A DNA stretch of 64,000 nt from Clostridia bacterium. GTDB taxonomy: Bacteria; Bacillota; Clostridia; Oscillospirales; Acutalibacteraceae. This document shows positions 24,639-33,030 of the stretch, one piece after another; position 1 is the first letter of the stretch, and each line of letters starts with the position of its first letter. The notes under the pieces are model-generated. The model saw only the letters and a program-made list of their open reading frames with translations. It ran no database searches and had not been told where the DNA came from. The stretch covers positions 62,001 through 126,000 of the forward strand of contig JAFSFB010000001.1 of NCBI GenBank assembly GCA_017435385.1. The letters are read 5' to 3'. Position numbers and translations under genes: made by a program.

Positions 24639-26312
24639 TTGGCAATATACCACCTTGAAGCGAAGGTAATAAGCAGAGGTACGGGACGAAGTGCGGTTGC
24701 TGCTTCGGCATATATGAGCTGTTCTCAGATACTCAATGATTATGATGGCATCAATCACGATTACACACGAAAACAAGGCTTAGTGTGGCGGCAGGTGTTT
24801 CTTCCCGACTACGCACCGAGAGAATGGATTGACAGAGCCGTTCTTTGGAACGCAGTAGAAGAAACCGAAAAGACAAAAGACAGCCGACTTGCCCGTGAAT
24901 TTGTTGTTGCACTTCCCGTTGAGCTTGATAAAAACGGTTGGCAAAAGATACTGACTGATTTTATCCGGCAGAATTTTGTTGCAGACGGAATGTGTGCCGA
25001 TGTTGCAATCCACAACACAGACGGACACAATCCTCACGCACATATTATGCTTACCGTCAGACCGCTTAACGAAAACGGAACGTGGCAGCACAAAACCGAA
25101 AAAGAATATCTCTGCATACGAAACGGAGAAGAAAAAGGGTTTACTTCATCCGAATATGCAAAAGCCGTTACGGATGGTTGGGAGAAACAGTATCCGTATA
25201 TTGTAAACGGCAAAAAGAAATACCTTCCGCCGTCACAAGCGGAAGGTTACGAAAGAGCATCAAAATATCCCAAAAGCACAAAATATGGCAGGCAGAATCC
25301 CATCTCCGAGCGATGGAACAGCGATGAGCAGCTAATATTATGGCGTAAATCGTGGGCAGACGAAGTAAACAAATATCTTGAACCCCAAAACCATATTGAT
25401 TCCCGCAGTCATTCTGAAAGAGGTCTTGATGAACAGCCTACCGTTCATGAAGGAGTAATTGCGAGAAGGCTTGAAGAAAAGGGCATAATTTCCGAAAGGT
25501 GCGAACTTAACAGACAGATAAAAGCTGACAACCGATTATTGAGAACTCTTAAATACGAGTTTGCAAAATTAAAGAAAGCTGTTGCAAACACACTTCCCGC
25601 TGTGGCAGAAGCATTGGAAAGCATACGAATGAATCTCATTGTTTTACGCTACAAGGTTCTTTCGGGATTTGTTGAGCATAATGAGATAATACGAACATTA
25701 AGAAACATAACCCCTGAACTTGAAAGCTACAAGGATATTGTTGACGAAATTAAGAAAAAGACATCTGAGCGAAAAGCCTTGATTAAAGAAAAGCAATCAA
25801 TTCCCGTGATTATGATTTTGAAGCACCGTGAATTTGCAAAGAGAATATCCGAACTTACCGAAAAGCTTGAAGAACTGCAAACCGAAAAGAAAATTATATT
25901 AAATAACCTTTATTGCACCGAAACTTACACTATTGAGAATGTAAAGTCTTATGTTGCTGCTTTAGAAAAGAAGCTTGATCTTATTTCAAAGCAAGAGCAA
26001 AAATATTCTGAAGAAATTGAAAAGGCTGTTGCAGAGTACAAAGAAATGAAAGAAAGTGCAACTGACTTTGACCCTGCCGAGCTTCGTGAGGAACAGCTTA
26101 AACTTCGCTACGATAAAGAAGTACAGAGCAGTCAGATAATTCGCAGTAACGGAAAGGAGCTTGTCACTTCAAGATTTAATTACAGCATTCGTGATGTCAA
26201 TTACTTCCTCGGTGAACAGAACGATTCCCGTTCAGTATCACAAAGACTCGCACAAGCCAAATCAACTCCAAGACGAAAGAAAAATATCAAACACGGCAGA
26301 GATGAAAGATAA
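24639..26312 (+). CDS. mobA: MobA/MobL-family relaxase
   Basis: A 557-residue conjugative relaxase that would nick oriT and pilot the strand. N-terminal MobQ domain: a putative nucleophile Tyr at residue 25 (SAVAASAYMSC), motif III HNPHAHIMLT (about 127-136) with the metal-binding histidines, and DSRLAREFVVALP. The remainder is a helical, Lys/Glu-rich region. TTG start at 24639, since MAIYHLEAKVISRG is the usual beginning of the family. The element has no type IV secretion genes here, so it must be mobilised by a helper. A terminator follows. Confidence 0.9.
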   Translation: MAIYHLEAKVISRGTGRSAVAASAYMSCSQILNDYDGINHDYTRKQGLVWRQVFLPDYAPREWIDRAVLWNAVEETEKTKDSRLAREFVVALPVELDKNGWQKILTDFIRQNFVADGMCADVAIHNTDGHNPHAHIMLTVRPLNENGTWQHKTEKEYLCIRNGEEKGFTSSEYAKAVTDGWEKQYPYIVNGKKKYLPPSQAEGYERASKYPKSTKYGRQNPISERWNSDEQLILWRKSWADEVNKYLEPQNHIDSRSHSERGLDEQPTVHEGVIARRLEEKGIISERCELNRQIKADNRLLRTLKYEFAKLKKAVANTLPAVAEALESIRMNLIVLRYKVLSGFVEHNEIIRTLRNITPELESYKDIVDEIKKKTSERKALIKEKQSIPVIMILKHREFAKRISELTEKLEELQTEKKIILNNLYCTETYTIENVKSYVAALEKKLDLISKQEQKYSEEIEKAVAEYKEMKESATDFDPAELREEQLKLRYDKEVQSSQIIRSNGKELVTSRFNYSIRDVNYFLGEQNDSRSVSQRLAQAKSTPRRKKNIKHGRDER

Positions 26313-26350
26313 TCCCAGTAACAATTTCTATTAACGAAAAAATTTACACT

Positions 26351-26393
26351 AACGGTCACAATCATCACTCAAGAAGATTGTGACCGTTTTTTG
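26351..26393 (+). terminator. Terminator after the relaxase gene
   Basis: AACGGTCACAATC (26351-26363) pairs perfectly with GATTGTGACCGTT (26376-26388); T-run follows. It probably marks the right end of the mobilisation operon. Confidence 0.85.
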
Positions 26394-26729
26394 CATTTTA
26401 GCTTATTTTTTATATTAAAACCTAACGATTATGCATCCTAAAACCGCAATGTTGCTTAATAGGTAGAAAAAGCAATATTGTTGTGGTATAATTAATTAAT
26501 TTGATAATATCCGTTTTAAATATGAATTTTTTGTAAATTCTCGAAAATCCAGCGTAACATTTGCCGTTTTTCGTCATATGTATATATGGGGATTTTTCGG
26601 CATTTGCGTTTCACAAAATTTTTTGTTGAATTTTGTACTGAAAAGTCAGTTCTCATGCGTTATATATATTGGGAGAGTGTACTCGAAAATAACATTCTCT
26701 TATATGCTTGGAAAGGGAGTATCATAACA
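26394..26729. other. Upstream region of the sigma factor gene
   Basis: AT-rich and without a recognised gene. TGGTATAAT (26482-26490) looks like an extended -10 element on the plus strand, but no matching -35 was found. The right boundary of the mobilisable element probably lies here. A long frame runs through it in phase with the sigma gene but lacks a ribosome site. Confidence 0.4.
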
Positions 26730-27287
26730 TTGGATATAAACGAAAGAGAAAGGGATATGCAGTTAGCGGACAAGCTGTGGCGAGAATATGAGCCGTACAT
26801 TCGCAAACTGTGTAATTACAAACTGAACAGACACAAAGAATATATTGATGATTGTGTTCAGGATGTGTTTATTGGTTTGGTTGAAGCGATACATAAAGGA
26901 ACGAAAATAGAATATCCGAAAACTTGGCTAACTACGGTTGCGAATAATATGATAAAGGATATTTATAGCCTCGCTTCTAAAACTTCCGATAAGGTTATAT
27001 CATTATCCGAAAAGGATTTGATTGACGACAATTATTTTTGGAATGATACAGGATCTGAAAACTCAAATATAAGCGAAGAACAGATTTTGAGTGTTAAGGA
27101 AGAAATAATTCAAATGCTTAATGAAGATGAACAGCGGTTATTAAATGAGAGATTCGAACAAAAATTAAGCATTGCATTGATTGCACGAAGGTATAACACG
27201 ACGGAGAATAACATTTATCAAAAACTGTTCAGATTGAGAAGTAAATGTAGAAAGCTAATAAGAGATTATCTGGAACAGCAATACTAA
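26730..27287 (+). CDS. ECF-type sigma factor
   Basis: A 185-residue sigma-70 family regulator. Region 2 is visible in LCNYKLNRHKEYIDDCVQDV and FIGLVEAIHKGTKIEYPKTW (core-binding and -10 recognition). Region 4 is EQRLLNERFEQKLSIALIAR followed by RYNTTENNIYQKLFRLR, the -35 binding helix-turn-helix. Start at TTG 26730 with GGAAAGGGAG upstream; the frame reaching back to 26586 is rejected because family homology begins only after the TTG. The following gene is a probable anti-sigma factor, and three matching promoters lie in the next 4 kb. Confidence 0.85.
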   Translation: MDINERERDMQLADKLWREYEPYIRKLCNYKLNRHKEYIDDCVQDVFIGLVEAIHKGTKIEYPKTWLTTVANNMIKDIYSLASKTSDKVISLSEKDLIDDNYFWNDTGSENSNISEEQILSVKEEIIQMLNEDEQRLLNERFEQKLSIALIARRYNTTENNIYQKLFRLRSKCRKLIRDYLEQQY

Positions 27288-27322
27288 CAAAAAAAGAACC
27301 AATAATTTATGCAATATTTTTT

Positions 27323-27352
27323 TGTAAGATTTTTGATTTTAACAGACTATAT
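27323..27352 (+). promoter_or_regulatory. Candidate ECF promoter, copy 1 (anti-sigma gene)
   Basis: TGTAAGA (27323-27329), 15 bp, GACTATAT (27345-27352), preceded by a T-run. The same pair at the same spacing occurs at 28829 and 30798. The anti-sigma ATG is 20 bp downstream. Confidence 0.7.
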
Positions 27353-27371
27353 AGATGAGGGAGGATAATTA

Positions 27372-28163
27372 ATGATAAGCGATAAGAATTTTTTAGAGTT
27401 TCTCAATGATAAATCACTTGACTTATCAAAAGAGAAACTTGAACAGATTATCGAAGAAGAATTAGAGAAACCCGAAAATGAAATGGATGCAGATTTAATT
27501 GAGTATTGCCTTGATGCTCTTAACGAACTTGAAAGAAATGACTCAGTTGAAATCAAAGCAGAAAGGACAAGTGATTCAAAAGATAAGATAATATATAAAC
27601 CGTTTAAAAAGATTTTTGTCGCAGCCGCCGCTGTAGCAATTGTTGCAATTGGTTCCCTTTCTGTTTTTGCGGCAGTTTCCGATGTAAGCATTCTTGATGG
27701 ATTGGTTGAACTTTATAACAAATATATTGTTGTCAGGTTTGATAAAAGCGATGATAAAGCAGATGATTATGAATTGCTTGGCACGGAACTTGCGGCGGAA
27801 TTAAAAGAGAACGGTATTTATCCTGTGCTTTTACCGGAAGCACTATTAAGTGATGAATCGAAAATAACTGAAATTGAATATCAGTTTTGGGATGTTCTTA
27901 CTTCTGTGACCATTAGTTTTAGTTATAAAAGCGAAAAAGGCTTTGTTTCAATTGATCATTATGACCCAATTGTTGAGAGTGGAAAGTCAGAGTTCCCCAA
28001 TGCCAAATATGAAACAACAATTGATATCAACGGAATCCAAGTTCATGTTTTTGAACAAAACAGAAAAGGAACAATAACATTCAAGGACGGACAAACAGAA
28101 TATACTATTATTTCGTCTATGAATGTTGAGCAGGCAATAGAATTTGCAAAAACAATTAAATAG
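27372..28163 (+). CDS. Membrane anti-sigma factor with DUF4367-like domain
   Basis: A 263-residue protein. The cytoplasmic N-terminal about 75 residues are acidic and helical, with DADLIEYCLDALNELER as the likely sigma-binding segment. One transmembrane helix follows (IFVAAAAVAIVAIGSLSVFA, about 80-99). The outer domain ends in TITFKDGQTEYTIISS and MNVEQAIEFAKTI, the pattern of DUF4367, a domain on sporulation- and stress-related anti-sigma proteins. GGGAGG upstream of ATG. It directly follows the sigma gene, and its own promoter appears sigma-dependent, implying feedback. Confidence 0.75.
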   Translation: MISDKNFLEFLNDKSLDLSKEKLEQIIEEELEKPENEMDADLIEYCLDALNELERNDSVEIKAERTSDSKDKIIYKPFKKIFVAAAAVAIVAIGSLSVFAAVSDVSILDGLVELYNKYIVVRFDKSDDKADDYELLGTELAAELKENGIYPVLLPEALLSDESKITEIEYQFWDVLTSVTISFSYKSEKGFVSIDHYDPIVESGKSEFPNAKYETTIDINGIQVHVFEQNRKGTITFKDGQTEYTIISSMNVEQAIEFAKTIK

Positions 28164-28175
28164 GAGATGATTAAT

Positions 28176-28685
28176 TTGAAAAAAATTATTTGTATAATTT
28201 GTTCGTTTGTATTTATATTCTCTTTGTTTAATCTTTCTGTATTTGCTACAGAAAGCAAAGGAGCAGGAACTTCTTCAATTATTTTAACAGGCGAAACAAT
28301 AATTGAAGAAGCAGAAGGTATCTATAACACAAGTGCTAACGCAAGGGCGACGGGATTAATAAGTCAGAAAACACTTACACTTTCAAAAACCGGTACACAA
28401 CTTATTATATCTGCAAAGACGAAAGGCTCTGATGAAGTTGATAAATGCGGCTTCACTTACATAAAATTACAGAGACTTGTTAATGGTAGTTGGACTGATT
28501 ACTCAACATACTGTTACTCTGATCTGTATTCAGATTCAGCCACATATTCATTTGCTAAAACAATCACACCTCCTTCCGGTTATACCTATCGTGTAATTGC
28601 TGAACATTATGCTGCAAAAAAGACACTTCTGATTTTTACATCGGAAGAAACAAGCTATAATGAAACATCGTCATTAATATTTTAA
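28176..28685 (+). CDS. Secreted protein, DUF6147-like
   Basis: A 169-residue exported protein. TTG start at 28176 after AGGAGATGATTAA; signal peptide ICSFVFIFSLFNLSVFA, cleaved before TES. The mature part is beta-rich: GLISQKTLTLSKTGTQLIIS, YIKLQRLVNGSWTDYS and YTYRVIAEHYA, resembling DUF6147 proteins of Clostridia. It lies 12 bp after the anti-sigma gene, so it is probably in the same transcript, and a terminator follows. Function unknown; likely an envelope or extracellular product of the sigma regulon. Confidence 0.65.
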   Translation: MKKIICIICSFVFIFSLFNLSVFATESKGAGTSSIILTGETIIEEAEGIYNTSANARATGLISQKTLTLSKTGTQLIISAKTKGSDEVDKCGFTYIKLQRLVNGSWTDYSTYCYSDLYSDSATYSFAKTITPPSGYTYRVIAEHYAAKKTLLIFTSEETSYNETSSLIF

Positions 28686-28726
28686 ATAAAAGTTCCAAGC
28701 AACACTTTCTGATATCAGCAGATAAA

Positions 28727-28768
28727 ACACGCCTTAAACTAATTGATTGGTTTAAGGTGTGTTTTTGT
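28727..28768 (+). terminator. Terminator after the sigma operon
   Basis: ACACGCCTTAAAC (28727-28739) with GTTTAAGGTGTGT (28750-28762), followed by TTTTG. Confidence 0.8.
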
Positions 28769-28828
28769 TTTCAAAACAATTGTCGAAATTTAACAAATGT
28801 TACTTTGAAAATTTGTTAGTTATTTTTG

Positions 28829-28858
28829 TGTAAGAAATTAGATTTTTAAAGACTATAT
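28829..28858 (+). promoter_or_regulatory. Candidate ECF promoter, copy 2
   Basis: TGTAAGA (28829-28835), 15 bp, GACTATAT (28851-28858), after a T-run. It is followed by a leader with a 12-codon mini-frame (ATG 28906), and then the secreted-protein gene at 28965. Confidence 0.7.
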
Positions 28859-28964
28859 TTATGTAAGACAATTATTGATTGTTAAATGCTGAAAGGGTGA
28901 GTCCAATGTTTTGGTTAGTTTATATCTATAAGAACATTTGTTAATTTTAAAAGGAGTGTAAAAA

Positions 28965-30146
28965 ATGAAATATACTGAGAAATGTCGTTATTATAAAACC
29001 TTCAAGTCTATTTTTTGCTTTGTTATGATTTTTACAATTATGTTGATGTCCACAATAATTCAGACAAATGCGGTTGCAAACGAAAATTCCGATAATCTGT
29101 TGTTTGTTTATGATAATAACAATTGGGATGAAGCTAAAAACTATATAAACACAGAAGCAAATAAAATTGATGTTGACTTTATATCTCTTAATGAGTTTTC
29201 TGTAAAAAAAGCATCAGATTATACTGCTATTGCATACCCCTTTTCATCAGTTCAAAATGTTCAATTGAAGCATTTATTTGCAGAACATAAAATTTATTTG
29301 TATGGTGAATTAACAATAAACAATTATAAGGATGCGGTTGGATTAAATGATTTTTCCATTTTCATTGACTCAGATATTGTTGAAAATAATGAGATTCCTA
29401 AACAAAAACTTTCAAACGAATATGAAACAAATGAAATTTTTAATTTGATATGTTACGATGCTTCACCGCTGTTGTGTAAGATTTCTTCAGATAATACTAC
29501 TCCTTTTTTGAAGGCGATCATAAATGATATTAACGAATCATCAACTTCTGTAGGAGAACGTTCGCATACAATTGTAAAGAGTCAATTTAATTTTAGATTA
29601 TACTTTGAACTCGGTGCTTATTTATATGTGTTGAATATGGATTATAGCTTATATCGTAACACAAACGAGTCTGATTCTACTTACGATTATTTTGGAATAA
29701 AAACAAACACATGGTGTACTGACCCAACTGGCGATAAAACAATAAAGCAGGTAGAAACAAAATACAGTTTCCCAAAAGCTTCTGATGAACTTATGGAATG
29801 TGGTCCGGATACAGATACAAATATTGGTACACTTGAAGTGGCGGTTGGATATGGCGATGGAGCATCGGGTCAGATTGCTTATCAGATGGATTTATCTGAT
29901 ACAAAACCCAACATTACTAAGACAGCAAATTACACGGCTGATACAGTTCAGTGGATTATGACACCACGCACATTATTCCCAAAGAGTATTTCTGATACCA
30001 TTTCAACTTGTAGTGCTACTTGGGCTTCAACTGGAAAGAGTGCACAAATTGATGTTGATTTTCAGGCTGTAGTATCATATGGAACAAACAATCAATATCG
30101 ATACTATACAGGATACTATAATGTTCCTGTTGTTTATAATTACTGA
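28965..30146 (+). CDS. Secreted protein of unknown family in the sigma regulon
   Basis: A 393-residue exported protein. Signal peptide SIFCFVMIFTIMLMSTII, cleaved near TNAVAN. The mature N-terminal half has an alpha/beta pattern (NLLFVYDNNNWDEAKNYI, then KASDYTAIAYPF and HKIYLYGELTI), as in a Rossmann- or receiver-like fold. The C-terminal half is beta-rich, ending YYTGYYNVPVVYNY. GGAGTG upstream of the ATG. I do not recognise a family. Preceded by copy 2 of the ECF-like promoter, so probably sigma-controlled. Confidence 0.65.
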   Translation: MKYTEKCRYYKTFKSIFCFVMIFTIMLMSTIIQTNAVANENSDNLLFVYDNNNWDEAKNYINTEANKIDVDFISLNEFSVKKASDYTAIAYPFSSVQNVQLKHLFAEHKIYLYGELTINNYKDAVGLNDFSIFIDSDIVENNEIPKQKLSNEYETNEIFNLICYDASPLLCKISSDNTTPFLKAIINDINESSTSVGERSHTIVKSQFNFRLYFELGAYLYVLNMDYSLYRNTNESDSTYDYFGIKTNTWCTDPTGDKTIKQVETKYSFPKASDELMECGPDTDTNIGTLEVAVGYGDGASGQIAYQMDLSDTKPNITKTANYTADTVQWIMTPRTLFPKSISDTISTCSATWASTGKSAQIDVDFQAVVSYGTNNQYRYYTGYYNVPVVYNY

Positions 30147-30264
30147 ATAAACAACCACACAAATATTATAACAAACTACTTGTTTTTCACAAAACATATA
30201 TAAATATTATTTAAAGATATTATGCTTTAACTTTATAGTAAAAAATAGATTGAAGGTATATCCG

Positions 30265-30507
30265 ATGAAAGAAAAAATTATTGAAGTAATGCTCAAAACA
30301 ACTGGTTTGTTTTTATTTGTTATTGGCTTATTCGTTTCACTCATTGTCGGATTAGATTACTCTGATTATATGTATTTTATTATAGGTACATTAGTGTGTT
30401 TTCTGGTTGGACTCTTTTTAGTAGCAACAGGTGAAATAATCAGTTTGTTACGCAAAAATATCGAAAGACAAAACAAGATTATAGAGACATTAAATCAAAA
30501 AGAATAG
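30265..30507 (+). CDS. Small membrane protein with two transmembrane helices
   Basis: An 80-residue protein with two hydrophobic segments (TTGLFLFVIGLFVSLIVGL and YFIIGTLVCFLVGLFLVA), then a short charged tail (RKNIERQNKIIETLNQ) likely in the cytoplasm. ATG 30265 has AAGG upstream; TTG 30250 is an in-frame alternative. No family recognised. A terminator-like hairpin follows. Confidence 0.6.
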   Translation: MKEKIIEVMLKTTGLFLFVIGLFVSLIVGLDYSDYMYFIIGTLVCFLVGLFLVATGEIISLLRKNIERQNKIIETLNQKE

Positions 30508-30587
30508 TATTGAGCCAAATACAATTTAAATTTTTGGTGATATTAATTGTCTGATAAAAGTTTTAAAAATTAAATATGTAAAGATTT

Positions 30588-30620
30588 ACGGAGCCTGCGT
30601 GGTGCAGACTCCGTTTTCTG
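30588..30620 (+). terminator. Terminator after the small membrane protein
   Basis: ACGGAGcCTGC (30588-30598) pairs with GCAGaCTCCGT (30604-30614), followed by TTTCTG. Confidence 0.65.
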
Positions 30621-30797
30621 TATTATTCTTCGTTATTGATTTGCATTCCGAAGAACTTTTGCTTGAAATACTCATTTAAATATTTATCAACGATTATTAA
30701 GATTCATAACATAAACGAAAACCTTCTTTCCATAACGTGTAGATGTGTTTTGTTTATGTTTGACAAAATTATTATATAAATTTTGTGAATGTTTTTT

Positions 30798-30827
30798 TGT
30801 AAGAAATCTCATATTAAAAGACTATAT
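30798..30827 (+). promoter_or_regulatory. Candidate ECF promoter, copy 3
   Basis: TGTAAGA (30798-30804), 15 bp, GACTATAT (30820-30827), with a preceding T-run. The downstream leader resembles that after copy 2 (GCAATTATTG, GGGTGA..CCAATG), and the secreted-protein gene starts at 30993. Confidence 0.7.
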
Positions 30828-30992
30828 TTATGCAGGGCAATTATTGTTTTAAAAACAACTGAGGGGTGATACCAATGGTTTAGCTGAATATTATACAAAA
30901 AGAAATACGCAGCAACATTTATTGTGCGTATTATTAAACAGGAACAAATTTGTAAAAATGATTTTTTAAAATCTTAAAATGGAGATGAGAAA

Positions 30993-31430
30993 ATGAACAA
31001 AAATATTAAAATAATCTTTAGCGTTATACTTGTTTTTACACTTATGTTTTCTTCGGTTTTATCTTCTTCTGCATCTGCTTCTGACGAGAATATCTCGCCG
31101 TATACATTAAACAAGCCCAATTTATATTGGGATTTATCAAACGAACAATATAATTTTAGCGGTTCTGCGGAAATGTCCAACTTGTATTCAAATTATCTGT
31201 TTACCGATGTTTCAAAAGTACGAATATATGTAAAAAACAATCATAGCACTGAAACCTTAAAAGTTAAACTGCTTAAACAAACTGCTTTTGATATTGATTG
31301 GTCAGTCTCCACTGAAAATATTGCTGCTAACGGATACAGAACGTGGGATGTTACTTTGGACGAAGATTCTACCTACATGTTAAAGTTTTATGCACCATCT
31401 GATTTTGAAGGTTATATAATGAAAATATAA
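30993..31430 (+). CDS. Small secreted protein of unknown family
   Basis: A 145-residue exported protein. Signal peptide FSVILVFTLMFSSVLSSSASA, cleaved before SDE (segments quoted in parts). The mature part is a beta-sandwich-like sequence: FSGSAEMSNLYSNYLF, SKVRIYVKNNHSTETLKVKL and the C-terminal TYMLKFYAPSDFEGYI. GGAGATG upstream of the ATG. It follows ECF promoter copy 3 and precedes a VanZ-like gene by 50 bp. Function unknown; envelope association inferred. Confidence 0.6.
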   Translation: MNKNIKIIFSVILVFTLMFSSVLSSSASASDENISPYTLNKPNLYWDLSNEQYNFSGSAEMSNLYSNYLFTDVSKVRIYVKNNHSTETLKVKLLKQTAFDIDWSVSTENIAANGYRTWDVTLDEDSTYMLKFYAPSDFEGYIMKI

Positions 31431-31480
31431 ATAGTTTTTCGAAAAAATTTAACTCGTAAGCAAACAGAAAGGGAAAAATA

Positions 31481-32146
31481 ATGAGTTACATATTGAGTTT
31501 TGTTGGAAAAATGACTATATATATGCTTATAACTCTTGCGGTATATACGCCAATGAGAATCATCTTTTTAAAAATCAGAAAAACAAATGTGGTTTTGTGG
31601 CGTGAAATTTTATTGGCTGTATTTATTTGCTATATCATTGGCGTTTTTTCGATGACTGTTTTCCCTAATGTCAGAATTGATTATGATAAAGAATTAATTG
31701 TTAATCTGTTTTTTTCTACCGGTAATTCAGTTCATATTTCCAAAAATGGACTATCCTATTTTAAAAATAATGAAATATATAATGTTATAAATTTGATGCC
31801 TTTTAAAACCATTTCTGAATATTTCTTTGCTCCCCAAAACACCAATTATGCAATAAGAGATTGGAATATAATAAAAACAACAAATTTGCTGGGTAACTTT
31901 TTATTGTTTTTACCTTTGGGTTTTATTCTTCCTCTTTTAAATAACAGATTCAAATCTTTTTTATTAACTTTGTTAGCATCAAGTGTGTTTATTATAGGAA
32001 TAGAAGTAATTCAGTATTTTATTGGTAGAGCAGCGGATATTGACGATTTTATGATTAATTTGACAGGTGTTTTTACTGGATTCATCTTCTTTGTTTTAAG
32101 TTCTAAAATTATGAAATTCACAAAAAGGAGAGTCAATAATGAATAA
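31481..32146 (+). CDS. VanZ-like membrane protein
   Basis: A 221-residue protein with five or more hydrophobic segments. The VanZ pattern is clear: NLMPFKTISEYF, TNLLGNFLLFLPLGFILPLL and IEVIQYFIGRAADIDDFMIN with the G-R-x-x-D-I-D-D signature before the last helix. VanZ itself confers low teicoplanin resistance, but the family is broad and mostly uncharacterised, so a resistance role is not implied. AGAAAGGG upstream of the ATG. The next small gene begins within its end. Confidence 0.8.
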   Translation: MSYILSFVGKMTIYMLITLAVYTPMRIIFLKIRKTNVVLWREILLAVFICYIIGVFSMTVFPNVRIDYDKELIVNLFFSTGNSVHISKNGLSYFKNNEIYNVINLMPFKTISEYFFAPQNTNYAIRDWNIIKTTNLLGNFLLFLPLGFILPLLNNRFKSFLLTLLASSVFIIGIEVIQYFIGRAADIDDFMINLTGVFTGFIFFVLSSKIMKFTKRRVNNE

Positions 32147-32273
32147 AAAAACTTTTTCAAAAAAATTTATATCCATATTGGCATTTGTATTATCTTTTAC
32201 TTTTGCCTGCTCGCCTTTAGCTAACTCTATAATCATAAAACAACGATATTGTTCTGTTTCGGAGTGCTTATGA
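32139..32273 (+). CDS. Small exported peptide or lipoprotein
   Basis: A 44-residue frame beginning MNKKTFSKKFISILAFVLSF with AAAGGAG upstream of ATG 32139. It has a Lys-rich start, a hydrophobic core and a Cys after TFA that could be a lipobox (weak). It overlaps the VanZ-like gene by 8 bp and shares an ATGA with the next gene, so all three look translationally coupled. It could also be the remnant of a longer secreted protein. Confidence 0.45.
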   Translation: MNKKTFSKKFISILAFVLSFTFACSPLANSIIIKQRYCSVSECL

Positions 32274-32647
32274 AGATAAACAAACTTTTTGTGTTGATTT
32301 CCTCTTTACTTATTATTGTTTTTGGGATAACAGTTATAGGATTCATTTCAATAAATGTTGATTCTGGTGCTTGTAATACTGGTTATACTACTTTTGTTTT
32401 TGATAAATATAGCAATAAATTGGCTAACAATTTTTACGAAAGTGCTGACTTGTTAGACGAAATATCTGAAATAAAACCCATAAAAGGAACTCAAAAAGCA
32501 AAATGGAATGGCATAACAATATATCTTGAATTTGATGTGGAATACAAACACAATGTTTATGGAGTTAATACTGAAAGGTTATTGTTTAAAGGAAAACGTA
32601 TTTGGATTGATACTTTTAATTGGGATAACGGTAACATAATTGTTTAA
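32270..32647 (+). CDS. Hypothetical protein with N-terminal membrane anchor
   Basis: A 125-residue protein. ATG 32270 has GGAG upstream and overlaps the previous stop (ATGA); the longer frame from 32249 is rejected. An N-terminal hydrophobic helix (KLFVLISSLLIIVFGITVIG) is followed by an outside beta-rich domain with WNGITIYLEFDVEYKHN and RIWIDTFNWDNGNI. No family recognised. It is the last gene of the sigma-region cluster; a strong terminator follows 75 bp downstream. Confidence 0.55.
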   Translation: MKINKLFVLISSLLIIVFGITVIGFISINVDSGACNTGYTTFVFDKYSNKLANNFYESADLLDEISEIKPIKGTQKAKWNGITIYLEFDVEYKHNVYGVNTERLLFKGKRIWIDTFNWDNGNIIV

Positions 32648-32723
32648 CAAAAATAACTGCACTTAATAATTGCTTTTTTAAAATCAATACACCTTATTCA
32701 ACAACATAATTCAACAAATAAAA

Positions 32724-32759
32724 AAAGAACGGGCTTATTTTATAAAGTCCGTTCTTTTT
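32724..32759. terminator. Terminator after the sigma-region cluster
   Basis: AAAGAACGG (32724-32732) with CCGTTCTTT (32749-32757), then TTG on the plus strand; an A/T-run flanks the left arm as well, so it may work both ways. Confidence 0.75.
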
Positions 32760-32830
32760 GCGTTATATTAGGTACATAAAAAACAATACGCAAACAATGT
32801 AAAAATTATTTTTAAAAAGATTAATTTTTT

Positions 32831-32980
32831 TCGTTTGCAGAAAACACCCTTGACAAATCACATCTCATCGAGCGTGATTGTTACAATAAGCCAAAGTTCA
32901 ACGATGCAAGACAGCCCAAATGTCCTCCGAATAAAGAAAAAGCAATCAAGGAAGCATTAAAGCACTTTGGCATGATATAA
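32831..32980 (+). pseudogene. C-terminal remnant of an unidentified gene
   Basis: An open stretch without a start codon that reads as a normal protein end: NTLDKSHLIERDCYNKPKF, then RQPKCPPNKEKAIKEALKHF, ending GMI and TAA. It is bounded on the left by a stop at 32822. It looks like the tail of a gene cut by insertion or deletion. Parent family not recognised. Confidence 0.4.
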
Positions 32981-32986
32981 TAAACT

Positions 32987-33028
32987 AAAGCCCTCTGAAA
33001 ATTCGATGATTTCCAGAGGGCTTTTTAA
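32987..33028. terminator. Bidirectional terminator between convergent genes
   Basis: AAAGCCCTCTG (32987-32997) with CAGAGGGCTTT (33014-33024), loop 16 nt, TT following. It lies 3 bp from the stop of the minus-strand LRR gene. Confidence 0.8.
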
Positions 33029-33030
33029 CA

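Noticed and set aside
31481..32146. Teicoplanin resistance call for the VanZ-like gene
   Set aside because: No other van genes; most VanZ-family proteins have no proven resistance role.
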